From Mangrovicoccus ximenensis (GTDB lineage Bacteria > Pseudomonadota > Alphaproteobacteria > Rhodobacterales > Rhodobacteraceae), in NCBI RefSeq assembly GCF_003056725.1, contig NZ_QBKZ01000004.1, positions 347,284 through 411,283 of the forward strand: a DNA stretch of 64,000 bases, read 5' to 3'. This document shows, piece after piece, positions 9,188 through 19,200 of this stretch. The notes under the pieces were generated by a model. It did no database searches. It worked only from the letters and a program-made list of their open reading frames with translations, and had not been told where the DNA came from. Each line of letters begins with the position of its first letter. The stretch's first letter is position 1. A program made the translations under genes and the position numbers.

Positions 9188-9544
9188 TCAGCTGCCGCGA
9201 TAGGTCGAATAGCCGTAGGGCGACAGCAGCAGCGGCACGTGGTAATGCGCGGAGGCGTCGGAAATGCCGAAGCGGATCGGGATCAGGTCGAGGAACAGCG
9301 GGCTCTCGGTCGCCTGTCCGGTGGCGCGCAGGTAGTCGCCCGCCATGAATTCGAGCTCGTATTCGCCGGTGCCGAAATTCTGCTTGGGCAGGATCGGCGT
9401 GTCGGTGCGGCCGTCCTCGTTGGTGTGCATCGCCGCCAGCAATTCGCGGCTTGCCGGCTCCATCCGGTAGAGCACGATCTTCAGCCCGGCGGCCGGGCAG
9501 CCGCGCGCGGTGTCCAGCACATGGGTCGTCAGGTATCCGTTCAT
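9188..9544 (-). CDS. uraH: 5-hydroxyisourate hydrolase (transthyretin-like)
   Basis: 118 residues with the hallmarks of HIU hydrolase: N-terminal [13 protein letters not shown] with the catalytic His, the RTDTPIL Arg, and C-terminal [19 protein letters not shown], the YRGS signature. It hydrolyses the product of PuuD/HpxO to OHCU. The ATG at 9544 is chosen because the family begins at this residue; upstream in-frame sequence is not conserved. No uraD (OHCU decarboxylase) or allantoinase gene is in the window. Confidence 0.93.
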   Translation of the reverse strand: MNGYLTTHVLDTARGCPAAGLKIVLYRMEPASRELLAAMHTNEDGRTDTPILPKQNFGTGEYELEFMAGDYLRATGQATESPLFLDLIPIRFGISDASAHYHVPLLLSPYGYSTYRGS

Positions 9545-9715
9545 TCTTGCCCCGTTTTTCGGCAGCTCTGCCCAAAAGCCGGGCTTTGCCGAAGTCTTCG
9601 TCGTTTCCGCTCGGCGCGGCAGCTGCATCGTCTGGCCGCCCCGGCACAGTTCCCGACGGAATGGATGCAGGCAAGGGGATGCAGTGCGGCATCCTGGCGA
9701 AAGAGGGGCAATTCC

Positions 9716-11125
9716 ATGAGTGATGAATCCATAGGCACTGCCGCGCAATTGCGCGACCCGAATTACATGCCGCCCTTGGTCAAGGCGATTCCGCTGGGAA
9801 TCCAGCACGTTCTGTCGATGTTCGTGTCAAACGTGACCCCGGCGATCATCGTGGCGGGGGCGGCGGGCTTCGGCTTCGGCTCGGGCTCGCCGGACTTCCC
9901 GGAGCTGCTCTACCTCATCCAGATGGCGATGCTCTTCGCGGGCGTGGCGACGCTGATCCAGACGGTTTCGATCGGTCCGGTGGGCGCCAGGCTGCCGATC
10001 GTGCAGGGCACCTCCTTCGCCTTCCTGCCGATCATGATCCCGCTGGTGGCGGGCAAGGGCGTCGACGGGCTGGCCGCGCTCTTCACCGGCGCCTTCATCG
10101 GCGGGCTCTTCCATTTCTGCCTCGGGCTGGTGATCGGCAAGATCCGCTTCGCGCTGCCGCCGCTGGTGACCGGGCTCGTGGTGCTGATGATCGGGCTGGC
10201 GCTGGTCCAGGTCGGCATCCAGTACGCGGCCGGCGGCGTGCCGCTGAAGGGGACGCCGGACTACGGCAGCCTCGCGCATTGGTCGGCGGCGCTGATCGTC
10301 GTGCTGGTGACGCTCGGGGTCAAGTTCTTCACCAAGGGGATCCTGTCGATTTCGGCGGTACTGATCGGCCTCGCGGTCGGCTATGTCTATGCCATCCTGA
10401 TTGGCTCGCTGCCGGTCTCGTCGATCGCCGGCAGCTGGAACAGCGCCGCCGCCTTCGCGCTGCCCGATCCGTTCCGCTACGGCTTCGAGCTGAGCATTGC
10501 CGCCGTGGTCGGCTTCTGCCTGATGGCGGTGGTCTCGGCGATCGAGACGGTGGGCGATGTCTCGGGCATCACCAAGGGCGGCGCCGACCGCGAGGCGACC
10601 GAGGAAGAGATCACCGGCGCGACCTTCGCCGACGGCGCGGGCACCGCGCTGGCCGCGGTCTTCGGCTCGCTGCCCAACACGTCGTTTTCCCAGAATGTCG
10701 GGCTGATCGCGATGACCGGGGTGATGAGCCGCCATATCGTGACGATCGGCGCGATCTTCCTGATCATCTGCGGGCTGGTGCCGAAGGTCGGCGGGCTGAT
10801 CCGCACCATCCCGATCGAGGTGCTGGGCGGCGGGGTGATCGTGATGTTCGGCATGGTGGTGGCTTCGGGCATCTCGATGCTCTCGGCCGTGACCTGGGAC
10901 AAGCGCAACATGGTGATCTTCGCGATCTCGCTGTCGCTGGGGCTCGGGCTGCAGCTCGAACCGCAGGCGCTGCAGCACCTGCCCGACACGCTGCGCATCC
11001 TCCTGACCTCGGGGCTGCTGCCCGCGGCGGGGCTCGCCGTGGTGCTGAACCTGGTGCTGCCCGATCCGCTGAGCGAGGAAGGCACCGAGGAGATCTCGGG
11101 GGGCATGTCTGCGCCGAAGCCGTGA
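9716..11125 (+). CDS. NCS2-family purine (urate/xanthine) permease
   Basis: 469 residues with about 12-14 membrane spans of the nucleobase-cation symporter-2 family. Conserved parts include [19 protein letters not shown] in TM1, the [12 protein letters not shown] loop and [16 protein letters not shown] in TM8. Divergent from the urate catabolic genes, so urate or xanthine is the likely substrate. Start at ATG 9716, preceded by AGAGGGG. A GC-rich hairpin follows the stop. Confidence 0.9.
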   Translation: MSDESIGTAAQLRDPNYMPPLVKAIPLGIQHVLSMFVSNVTPAIIVAGAAGFGFGSGSPDFPELLYLIQMAMLFAGVATLIQTVSIGPVGARLPIVQGTSFAFLPIMIPLVAGKGVDGLAALFTGAFIGGLFHFCLGLVIGKIRFALPPLVTGLVVLMIGLALVQVGIQYAAGGVPLKGTPDYGSLAHWSAALIVVLVTLGVKFFTKGILSISAVLIGLAVGYVYAILIGSLPVSSIAGSWNSAAAFALPDPFRYGFELSIAAVVGFCLMAVVSAIETVGDVSGITKGGADREATEEEITGATFADGAGTALAAVFGSLPNTSFSQNVGLIAMTGVMSRHIVTIGAIFLIICGLVPKVGGLIRTIPIEVLGGGVIVMFGMVVASGISMLSAVTWDKRNMVIFAISLSLGLGLQLEPQALQHLPDTLRILLTSGLLPAAGLAVVLNLVLPDPLSEEGTEEISGGMSAPKP

Positions 11126-11139
11126 GGCCGGGGCGCTCT

Positions 11140-11162
11140 CCCTCTCCCCGCCGGGGAGAGGG
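11140..11162. terminator. Hairpin CCCTCTCCCC/GGGGAGAGGG after permease
   Basis: A perfect 10-bp stem with a 3-base loop, 14 bp after the permease stop and before the convergent regA stop. The same sequence context (CCCTCTCCCC...GGCCGGGGTGAGGG) is a widespread intergenic repeat in high-GC proteobacteria, so it may be a mobile REP-like unit that also ends transcription. Confidence 0.6.
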
Positions 11163-11204
11163 CCGGGGTGAGGGGGGCGTGCCGCAGGGCGCGCCCCTTT
11201 TCCG

Positions 11205-11759
11205 TCAGCGCGGGCTGCGCTTCGCCAGGATGCGCTGCAGCGTGCGGCGGTGCATGTTCAGCCGCCGCGCGGTTTCCGACACGTTGCGGTCGCAGAGCTC
11301 GTAGACGCGCTGGATATGCTCCCAGCGGACGCGGTCGGCCGACATCGGGTTCTCCGGCGGCGGCGGCAGCTCGTCCTGGGTCGCCAGCAGCGCCGAGGTG
11401 ATGTCATTGGCATCGGCGGGCTTCGACAGGTAGTCGGTCGCGCCGATCTTCACCGCCGCCACGGCGGTGGCGATGGCGCCGTAGCCGGTCAGCACGACCA
11501 CCCGGCAATCCGGGCGCTTCTCGCGCAGCACTTCGACCACGTCGAGCCCGTTGCCGTCTTCGAGCCGCAGGTCGACCACTGCGAAGGCCGGGGGACGCGC
11601 CGTGGCGATCGCCTTCCCGGCCGCGACCGAGCCCGCGCATTCCGGCTCGAAGCCGCGCTTCTCCATGGCGCGCGACAGCCGCTTCAGGAACGGCTCGTCA
11701 TCGTCAACCAGGAGCAGGCTCTTGTCCTCCCCGATGTCCTGCATCTCTGCTTCGGCCAT
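11205..11759 (-). CDS. regA: Redox response regulator RegA/PrrA/ActR
   Basis: 184 residues: receiver domain with acidic pocket DDDEP, phosphoacceptor in VVDLRLEDGNG and the conserved Lys of YLSKPAD, then a Pro-rich linker and a Fis-type HTH (NVSETARRLNMHRRTLQRILAKR). RegA regulates photosynthesis, respiration, carbon and nitrogen fixation genes with RegB. It lies beside senC and regB, as in Rhodobacter. Confidence 0.95.
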   Translation of the reverse strand: MAEAEMQDIGEDKSLLLVDDDEPFLKRLSRAMEKRGFEPECAGSVAAGKAIATARPPAFAVVDLRLEDGNGLDVVEVLREKRPDCRVVVLTGYGAIATAVAAVKIGATDYLSKPADANDITSALLATQDELPPPPENPMSADRVRWEHIQRVYELCDRNVSETARRLNMHRRTLQRILAKRSPR

Positions 11760-11822
11760 GGCTTTCTCCGTATTTCTCTTTTTTCAACCTCTAGGACACC
11801 CGGCCCCGGGCGTCAATTTGGG

Positions 11823-12476
11823 TCACATATTGTCAACAAAACAGGCGGTCCGCTCGGCAACATCTCCGGCAAGCGATGTTCCCTTGGCGAAATCGGGATG
11901 GCGGAAGAACTCCACCACGCCCTCGCCGGGCAGGACCAGGTAGGTGAATGTGGAATGGTCCACGAGGTAATAGGGATTGTCCTCCCGGTCCTCGTGCAGC
12001 CGGTAATAGGTCTTGTAGGCCTGGCTGGCCGCCTTGACCTGCTCGGGGCTGCCGGTCAGCCCGATCATCCGCTCGTGGAAATTCGCCGCGAATGTGCCGA
12101 CCACCTCGGGCGTGTCGCGCGCCGGATCGACCGAGATGAAGACCGGCGTCACCTCGATGCCCATCTCCTCTTCCAGGATATAGGCGGCTTCGGCATTGCG
12201 CTGGTTGTCGAGCGGGCAGACATCGGGACAGAAGGTGTAGCCGAAATAGACCAGCGACGGCTGCGTGAAGACATCCCTGTCGGTGACGGTCTCGCCCGCG
12301 GCATTGACCAGCTCGAAGGGCCCGCCGACCGCGCCGAGGCCGCCCGCCACCTGGGTTTCGCGGCATTGCGCGAAGCGGTCGTCGCCGCCGCTTCCGAGCA
12401 GCACATAGCCCGCCGTGGCGCCCAGCACGGCGACCAGCGCGGTTCCGGCGAGAAGAACGGCAAGACGGGGGGACAT
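11823..12476 (-). CDS. senC: SCO1/SenC/PrrC copper chaperone
   Basis: 217 residues. An N-terminal membrane anchor (LAVLLAGTALVAVLGATAGYV) is followed by a thioredoxin-like domain with the CuA-insertion motif FCPDVCP and the distal histidine in DHSTFTYLV. It delivers copper to cytochrome c oxidase and is genetically tied to RegB/RegA redox signalling. The start is at ATG 12476. The gene diverges from regB with an 87-bp spacer that must hold both promoters. Confidence 0.94.
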   Translation of the reverse strand: MSPRLAVLLAGTALVAVLGATAGYVLLGSGGDDRFAQCRETQVAGGLGAVGGPFELVNAAGETVTDRDVFTQPSLVYFGYTFCPDVCPLDNQRNAEAAYILEEEMGIEVTPVFISVDPARDTPEVVGTFAANFHERMIGLTGSPEQVKAASQAYKTYYRLHEDREDNPYYLVDHSTFTYLVLPGEGVVEFFRHPDFAKGTSLAGDVAERTACFVDNM

Positions 12477-12563
12477 GGCACAACTCCTTTGCACTCCGCC
12501 TGTTTCCCATATAGAGAGACGCACCAGCGACCAAGAGGGAACCGGGGCAGGTCACGGAAAGAA

Positions 12564-13952
12564 ATGGAAGATCCCGCGCTCGATCCGTTCAACCCCGCCG
12601 CCCGAACGCACTGGATCCGGCTGCGCACCCTCGTCGTGCTGCGCTGGATCGCCGTCGTCGGCCAGCTCGCCGCCATCACCGTCGTCGACCGCTACTTCCA
12701 GGTCGATCTGGAACTGGGGCTCTGCTATCTCGCGGTCGGCGCGTCGATCATCGCCAACCTGCTGGCGATCCTGGTCTTCCCCGAGAACAAGCGGCTGAGC
12801 GAAAGCGAAGTCGTGTCGATGCTGCTCTTCGACATCTCGCAGCTCTGCTTCCTGCTCTACCTGACCGGCGGTCTGCACAATCCCTTCGCGCTCCTGATCC
12901 TCGTCCCGGTGACGATCTCGGCCTCGGCGCTGACGCTGGGCTCGACGCTGCTCCTCGGCGCGGTGTCCTGCACGCTGCTGACGCTGGTGGCGGTGTTCCA
13001 CCTGCCGCTGCGCACCGAGACGGGCCGGCTGATCGACATGCCCGGCGATTTCATCGTCGGCTTCTGGCTGGCGCTGAACATCGGCATCGTCTTCCTGGCC
13101 TCCTATGCGCGCCGCATCAGCCTGGAAATCCATTCGATGTCCGAGGCGCTGCTGGCCACGCAGATGGCGCTGGTGCGCGAACAGAAGCTGACCGATCTCG
13201 GCGGCGTGGTGGCCGCGGCCGCGCATGAGCTGGGCACGCCCCTGGCGACGATCAAGCTGGTCAGTTCCGAACTGGTGGGCGAGCTCGACGATCCCGACCT
13301 GAAAAGCGATGCCGAGCTGATCCGCGACCAGGCCGACCGCTGCCGCGACATCCTGCGCTCGATGGGCCGGGCCGGCAAGGATGACAAGCACCTTCTGACC
13401 GCGCCCCTGGACACCGTGATCCGCGAGGCGGCCGAGCCGCACATGGCGCGCGGCAAGCGGGTGCATTTCCACGTCGCCCCCGCCTCGGGCGGCGACAGCG
13501 AGCAGCCGGTGATCTACCGCAAGCCCGAGATCATCCACGGGCTGAGGAACCTCGCGCAGAACGCCGTGGATTTCGCCGAGGGCCATATCTGGGTCGATGC
13601 GCAATGGACCGAGGACTCGATCATCATCCGCATCGCCGATGACGGCTCGGGCTTCCAGCCGCAGGTGATCGGCCGCCTCGGAGACCCGTTCCTGCGGCGC
13701 CGCAAATCCGCCGAGGAAAAGGCGCGGCGCCCGGAATACGAGGGCATGGGACTCGGCCTCTTCATCGCCAAGACCCTGCTGGAGCGCTCGGGCGCGAGCC
13801 TGCGGTTCTCCAATGGCCGCGATGCCCATGTCGGCGTCGAACCGGGGCAGGGCCAGCGCAGCGGCGCGATCATCGAGGTCACCTGGCCGATGGACCGGCT
13901 GACACGCGCCGAACGCGGCGCGCTGGGCGAGAACGAGCCGATCCGCGCCTGA
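12564..13952 (+). CDS. regB: Redox sensor histidine kinase RegB/PrrB
   Basis: 462 residues. Six membrane spans, the quinone-site heptapeptide GGLHNPF after TM3, the dimerisation/phosphoacceptor segment AAAHELGTPLATIKL with its His, the redox-active Cys in DQADRCRDILRSMG, and the ATPase N, G1 (DDGSGF) and G2 (GMGLGLFIAKTLLERSGA) boxes. It autophosphorylates under reducing conditions and phosphorylates RegA. All functional residues known for RegB appear present. Confidence 0.96.
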   Translation: MEDPALDPFNPAARTHWIRLRTLVVLRWIAVVGQLAAITVVDRYFQVDLELGLCYLAVGASIIANLLAILVFPENKRLSESEVVSMLLFDISQLCFLLYLTGGLHNPFALLILVPVTISASALTLGSTLLLGAVSCTLLTLVAVFHLPLRTETGRLIDMPGDFIVGFWLALNIGIVFLASYARRISLEIHSMSEALLATQMALVREQKLTDLGGVVAAAAHELGTPLATIKLVSSELVGELDDPDLKSDAELIRDQADRCRDILRSMGRAGKDDKHLLTAPLDTVIREAAEPHMARGKRVHFHVAPASGGDSEQPVIYRKPEIIHGLRNLAQNAVDFAEGHIWVDAQWTEDSIIIRIADDGSGFQPQVIGRLGDPFLRRRKSAEEKARRPEYEGMGLGLFIAKTLLERSGASLRFSNGRDAHVGVEPGQGQRSGAIIEVTWPMDRLTRAERGALGENEPIRA

Positions 13953-14088
13953 GTGCTCCGCGTCCCGTGCAAAGGCACGCCGCCGCCTGCGCGGCTGCGC
14001 CGGATCGCTGCCGACAGGCGAGGATTAACGCAGCATTAACCAATCGGAGTCACCGCTAGAGCTGGAGATTCTTGCGGAATGGCGTTTC

Positions 14089-15702
14089 ATGGATTTTGTT
14101 GCGACCGGGCTGGCGATGGTGGGCGTCGGCATCGCTTCGGCGCTAGCGGGGGTGATGCTTCTGCGACTTGCCGTGCCGCCGCTGCCCGGCGGCGCGTCCC
14201 TGGCGCGGCCGCCCGACGAGGAAGGCATCGTCTATCTTTTCCGCGGCCGGAGCCTCGTCGACGCGACAGGGCGCGCGCTGGGCCTGCTCTCGGCGGGCCA
14301 GCCGGGCTGCGACGACTGGAGCAGGTTCCTCGCCACCTATGCCGGGCGATTTTCCCGCCTCGAGCAGCGCCTGTCGGAGCTGCGCGACGGCGATATCCTC
14401 GAAATCGCCGAGAAAGCCGCGGGCGCGGCCGCGCTTGTGCTTCATGCCGAGCGGCATGGCGGGGTTCTGCGCGCCGCGCTCTGCGAGCCGGTCGGCGAGG
14501 AGACGCCCGACGCGTTCGAGCCCTATGCGGTCCAGGCCATGGAGGCAGAGCTCGAAATGCTGCGCTCCGTCGCGGAGGACAGCCCGGTCCTGACCTGGCG
14601 CCAGCAGCCCGACGGCACCGTGATCTGGGCGAACCGCGCCTACATGGACGAGATGCAGCGCGAATACGGCGAGGAGGCGCTGGCCTCATGGCCGCCGCGG
14701 CCGGTCTTTCCCGGCCTCGCCTTCGAGGCTTGGGAGGGCGCATCGCCGCCGCGCCGGATCTCGCGGCAGAGCTGGCGCGGCGGCAGTCCGAACTGGTACG
14801 AGCTGCATGACTGCCCCGGCGATGCGGCCAAGCTGTGCTTCGCCCTGCCGATCGACCAGCTGGTCCAGGCCGAAGCCTCGCTGAAGGAATTCATCGGCAC
14901 GCTCGGCAAGACCTTCGCGCAGCTGCCGATCGGGCTGGCGATCTTCGATGCCAAGCGGCGCCTCGTGCTGTTCAATCCGGCTCTGATCGACCTGACCGCG
15001 CTGGGGCCCGAAATGCTGACCCAGCGGCCGACGCTGCATGCCTTCCTCGATGCGCTGCGCGAGAACCAGCGCATCCCCGAGCCGCGCGACTACAAGAGCT
15101 GGCGGCTGCGCATCGCGCGGCTCGAGGCCGCCGCCGAGGACGGCCGCTACAAGGAGACCTGGACCCTGCCCACCGGCCAGACCTACCGGGTGACCGGCCA
15201 GCCGCATCCCGACGGGGCGGTGGCCTTCCTGTTCGAGGACATCTCCTCGGAAGTTTCTCTCAAGCGGCGCTTCCGCTCGGAGATCGACCTCGGCCATTCG
15301 GTTCTCAATGCCTTCGAGCAGGCGGTTGCGGTGTTCGACACGGAGGGCGCGATGTTGATGTCGAACGCGGCCTATGGCGGGCTCTGGGACGTTTCGCCCG
15401 AGACCGCGCTGGCGCGCATCACGCTCGGGGATGCGTTCCGGCACTGGGGGCTGGAGGACCAGCGGGATCCCCTGCGCCGGGAAATCAGCAGTTTCGTTCT
15501 GGGCGAGGGCGCACGCAGCAGTTTCTGCTTCCGGCTCAAGGGCCCCGACGGTGCTCCGGTCTTCGCGACGGTGCGCTCGCTGCCGCAGCGCGCCACGATG
15601 ATCGAATTCCTGACCCTTTGCCCGGCCCTTGCCGCCCGCAGCTCCGAAGCTGCGGCGGGTGCGCCGCGCGCGGCCCCGGTCCTGCGCGAAGCGCGGGGTT
15701 GA
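14089..15702 (+). CDS. PAS-domain signalling protein
   Basis: 537 residues. One N-terminal membrane segment (residues 5-30), then at least three PAS-like units: about 140-230 (SPVLTWRQQPDGTVIWANRAYMD), about 280-390 (LPIGLAIFDAKRRLVLFNPAL, PAS_7 type) and about 410-510 (FEQAVAVFDTEGAMLMSN). No kinase, GGDEF or EAL domain is attached, and the C-terminus is an Ala-rich tail. Such proteins occur near regB in Rhodobacteraceae. The ligand and output are unknown. Confidence 0.8.
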   Translation: MDFVATGLAMVGVGIASALAGVMLLRLAVPPLPGGASLARPPDEEGIVYLFRGRSLVDATGRALGLLSAGQPGCDDWSRFLATYAGRFSRLEQRLSELRDGDILEIAEKAAGAAALVLHAERHGGVLRAALCEPVGEETPDAFEPYAVQAMEAELEMLRSVAEDSPVLTWRQQPDGTVIWANRAYMDEMQREYGEEALASWPPRPVFPGLAFEAWEGASPPRRISRQSWRGGSPNWYELHDCPGDAAKLCFALPIDQLVQAEASLKEFIGTLGKTFAQLPIGLAIFDAKRRLVLFNPALIDLTALGPEMLTQRPTLHAFLDALRENQRIPEPRDYKSWRLRIARLEAAAEDGRYKETWTLPTGQTYRVTGQPHPDGAVAFLFEDISSEVSLKRRFRSEIDLGHSVLNAFEQAVAVFDTEGAMLMSNAAYGGLWDVSPETALARITLGDAFRHWGLEDQRDPLRREISSFVLGEGARSSFCFRLKGPDGAPVFATVRSLPQRATMIEFLTLCPALAARSSEAAAGAPRAAPVLREARG

Positions 15703-15847
15703 TCCCGCCGCAAGGGCTTGCCGGGCAGGCAGCGGTGTCCTCTGGAGTGTGCCGGGCGCCGTCTGGCGGCCGCAGCTCGGACACCGGCGGGACCGGTCCG
15801 CAATGCGCCGCTCTCCGGGACGGTCCGGTCCTCCGTCGCCGCGAGCC
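15703..15847. other. Junction segment after the PAS gene
   Basis: 145 bp of very GC-rich sequence between the intact PAS gene stop and the truncated acyltransferase. No frame gives a recognisable protein and there is no strong hairpin. It lies exactly where normal flanking genes are lost, so it may itself be a remnant of mobile DNA. Confidence 0.3.
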
Positions 15848-16240
15848 GCGATGGATGTCCAGCCAGCCGGACCAGAAGGCCGGGAAGCTGCCCGGATCGC
15901 CGGTCATCCGCGCGATCGCGTAGCCTCCGGCGGCGTTGAGGACCAGCGCGCCGAACAGCGCCGGCACCAGCAGCCGCGACAGCCGTGCCGCCATGAAGCG
16001 CGGCCCCGCGCCCCTTCCGGTCAGGAACCAGGTGCCGATCCCGGCGATCAGGAACAGCGAGGGCAGCCGCCAGCCATGGCTCCAGTAGATGAAGAGCGTC
16101 ATCCCGTCCCCCGCCAGCCGGTCATTGACGAATTGGTAGATGTCCGCGCCCCAGTCCACGAAGCCGATGGCGACATGGTGCGGGACGAGCAGAGCGAACA
16201 GCAGGACGCGCAGCCAGTCGAGCTCGGGGCGGCGGGTCAT
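15848..16240 (-). pseudogene. Truncated acyltransferase-3 family membrane protein
   Basis: Reads leftward from ATG 16240 (RPELDWLRVLLFALLVPHH) for about 130 residues with four membrane spans: the N-terminal third of an acyltransferase-3/OpgC-like protein that acylates surface glycans. Homology stops after FWSGWLDIH near 15848. Catalytic spans beyond TM4 are missing. The break is abrupt and without stop codons inside the surviving part. Confidence 0.7.
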
Positions 16241-16545
16241 GGCCGACCTTCGCGCATGGACAGGCGGACGGCGCCGATCGGGCCGGCCCCTGACAGGCAA
16301 GCGCCAGGGCGCAGGCAGCTGCAGGCTCCGGGACAATCGCGCGCTGCGGAACAGGACATCGTCACTCCCTCCGGATGAGCCGTCCGGCGGCGGCTCCACA
16401 CGGGCCGGTGCTGCGGCCGCCCTGCGGCAAGGATAGCACGGCCTCCTGTCGTGGCGAACACCCTGCCCGGGAAAAGGCACGCCCCTGGGGCCCCGGATCC
16501 TGGCGCGCGCCGGGCCAAAGCCGCTCAGCGGCGGCATGCGAAGAG
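16241..16545. other. 305-bp region without recognisable gene
   Basis: Between the acyltransferase start and the broken molybdenum hydroxylase. All frames give Arg/Pro/Ala-rich shadow sequence. No terminator, RNA or known insertion-sequence end was recognised. The right border at about 16545 is a gene-fragment junction. Confidence 0.3.
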
Positions 16546-18360
16546 GTTGGCAACCGCCGGAACGCGGGCCTCGCCACCCTGCTCGAACGCCCGGAACTCG
16601 GCGCCACCGGCCGCGCCATGCTGATCGAGGCCGCCGCGGCCGAGCTGGGCGTGCCCGCCGCCGAACTCTCCACCCGTCCGGGGATGGTCGTGCACGCGGC
16701 CTCGGGCCGCGAGATCGGCTATGGGGATCTGGCCGAGGCAGCGATGGACCTGGCCGTTCCCGCCGAGGTCAGCTTGCGCGCGCCCGAGGAGTTCCGCTGG
16801 ATCCGCGCCGGGCTGAAGCGGCTCGACATCCGCGAGAAATCCACCGGCCAGGCGAAATACGCCATCGATGTCGAAGTCGAGGGCATGCTCTGCGCCGCCG
16901 TCCAGCACGCGCCGCGCCTCGGGCTCGGTCCGGCCTCGGTTGCCAACCAGGCCGAGATCGAGGCAATGCGCGGCGTCCATTCCGTGCATCTGCTCGACGG
17001 TGCCGTGGCGGTCGTCGCCGACAAGTTCTGGCAGGCCCGCCGCGCCGTCGAGGCGGCCGAGGTCGAGTGGCAGCAGGCCGAGGCCGAATGGCCGCTGCCC
17101 GAGGGCTTCTCCAGCCAGGGCTACCGCGACCAGCTGCTGGCGCTCGAAGGCCCCGGCCTGGAAGTCGAGGCCGAAGGCGATGCCGCAGCCGCGCTCGACG
17201 GTGCCGAGACGGTGATCGAGGCGGTCTATGGCGCGCCCTTCCTGGCGCATGGCCAGCTCGAGCCGCCGACCACCACGGCGCGCTTCAACGAGGACGGCAC
17301 GCTCGACCTCTGGCTGCCGAACCAGGCGCCCGAGATGTTCCTCGGTGCCGCAGCCGAAGCCGCCGGGATCGCGCCCGGCCAGATCCGCATCCATTCGCAG
17401 ATGCTGGGCGGCTTCTTCGGGAGGCATTTCCTCTACCGCACCGCCAACCCGTTCCCGCAGGCGATCGCGCTGGCCAAGGCCACCGGCCGCCCGGTCAAGC
17501 TGACCTGGACCCGCGAGGAGGAATTCCTGCGCGACGCGGTCCGTCCGATCGGCGTCGCCCGCTTCCGCGGCGCGGTGCTGGCAGACGGCTCGCTGGCGAT
17601 CTCCGCCGAGGTTCTCGGCGAAGGTCCGACCGGACGCTGGTACAACGCCCCGGCAGGCGAGGACGGCTCGGCGCATGAGGGCATCTCGGGCAAGCCCTAC
17701 GCGATCCCGAACCGCCGGATCGGCCATGTCTATGCCGACAACCCCGCGGTGATCGGCTACTGGCGCGCGGTCGGCCATTCGATGAACGACTATTTCTACG
17801 AGGGCTTCCTCGACGAGCTGGCCGAGGCTGCGGGCCGTGACCCGTTCGAGATGCGCAAGGCACTGGTCGAGGCCTCGCCGCGCCATGTCACGCTGCTCTC
17901 GGAGGTCGAGAAGCTCTCGGGCGGCTGGCAGCGCGGGCCCTACCAGGCCGAAGACGGCACCACCCGCGCCCGCGGCGTCGCGCTGGCCTCGCCCTTCGGC
18001 TCGGAGGCCGCGACCATGGCGGAGGTATCGCTCGACGGCGGCGAGATCCGCGTCCACCGGGTCTGGGTGGCGATCGACCCGGGCAGCATCGTGAACCCGG
18101 CGATCATCGAGGCGCAGGTGCAGTCCGCCGTGGCGCTCGGCCTGTCGCAGACGCTGGTCGAGGAATATGTCTACGAGGACGGCGCGCCGCGCGCGCGCAA
18201 CTTCGACAGCTACGACATCCTGCGCCCGGACCAGATGCCCGAGGTACATGTCGCGATCGTCGAAAGCGGCGCGAAGATGGGCGGGATCGGCGAGCCGGGC
18301 CTGCCGGGCGTCGGCCCGGCCGTGGCCAATGCGGCGGCGGCCCTGACCGGCCAGCGCTTC
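16546..18360 (+). pseudogene. Xanthine dehydrogenase-family molybdopterin subunit, truncated at the 5' end and near the 3' end
   Basis: About 600 residues of the large molybdopterin subunit type used by isoquinoline 1-oxidoreductase/aldehyde dehydrogenase (IorB-like). Conserved parts are FLAHGQLEPPTTTARF, GGFFGRHFLYRTANPF, VIGYWRAVGHSMN and the C-terminal MGGIGEPGLPGVGPAVANA with the catalytic-base Glu. The first 150-180 residues, including signal and domain 1, are missing: homology starts near 16546 after an unrelated lead. The C-terminus breaks near 18360 into reversed exosortase sequence. No intact start codon belongs to it. Confidence 0.8.
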
Positions 18361-19200
18361 CGCCGCGGGCGCGGTCACGATCCAGAGCCCGCCGACCGCC
18401 AGCCCGGCGGCGAGCGAGACCGGATCGGCCCGCCACTCCAGCGCCAGCAGCGGCCTCCGGCAGAGGAAAAGGACCCCGGCAATCAGCGCGGCGCGCCATG
18501 GATAATGCAGGCCGGGCAGCTCGGCGATGGCGGTGAAAAGGCTGGCCGAGGCCATGAAGACCGCGAAGGGCAGAATCATCGCCACCGCGGGATCGTCGAA
18601 GAAGGCGGGCTTGGCGCGGCGGCGCGCGCCCGGCTCCCTCTGCAGCCAGGGCACGCAATGCGCCGCCATCGCGATGGCGAGGGACAGCCCAAGGAAGGCC
18701 AGCAGCCCGGCCTGGCTGTGGAAGCCGTTGACGGCAAGCTCGGGCGAGACATGGCGCCCGAGCATCACCAGCACGGCGATCCGGACGATGTTCAGCAGCC
18801 AGCTGCAGGCGATCGCCACCGGCAGGAGCAGCCAGGCGCGGCGCAGGATAAGGGTGTCGCGGAACAGCCAGAGATAGAACAGCGTGAAGACCGTGATGAT
18901 CGCGAAGCCTTCGACGCCGGAACAGGGCGCGCCGACCGCGACGCCGAAATCGTCGATCCAGATTTCCTTGTGCGCCACGTCCTCGGTGACGTTCTGCCCC
19001 AGGAGCCCGAGCAGACCGACGACGCCGTCGAAGGTGATCCGGGTGATCGCCTCGATCTTCCAGACCGGCTGAAGCAGGACGGCGAGATCGGGCAGCAGCA
19101 TGCCGAGCAGCGTGGCGAGCCCCAGCGGCAGCAGCGCGCCGCGAAGCACCCCGGCGTCGATCGCGCGGACCTCCAGGGCGGCCGCGAAAAACCCGATGCC
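18361..19200 (-). pseudogene. Exosortase E (VPEID-CTERM system) fragment
   Basis: About 280 residues of a polytopic membrane protein with the exosortase triad in order: Cys in APCSGVEGF, Arg in LLNIVRIAVLVML and His in VNGFHSQAGLLAF. Exosortase E is normally fused to a CAAX-type protease domain. Here only the exosortase core and some downstream spans survive, with the N-terminus lost at about 19200 and the C-terminus at about 18361. It would process VPEID-CTERM proteins linked to exopolysaccharide secretion. Probably inactive as present. Confidence 0.75.

Noticed and set aside
8117-9715. Plus-strand extension of the purine permease to about 1000 codons
   Set aside because: The first 530 codons are antisense shadow of hpxO and uraH; the family start, RBS and hydrophobic pattern all place the start at 9716.
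11250-12563. N-terminal extension of regB in a 900-codon frame
   Set aside because: The extension is antisense to regA and senC. RegB proteins begin at the chosen ATG 12564.
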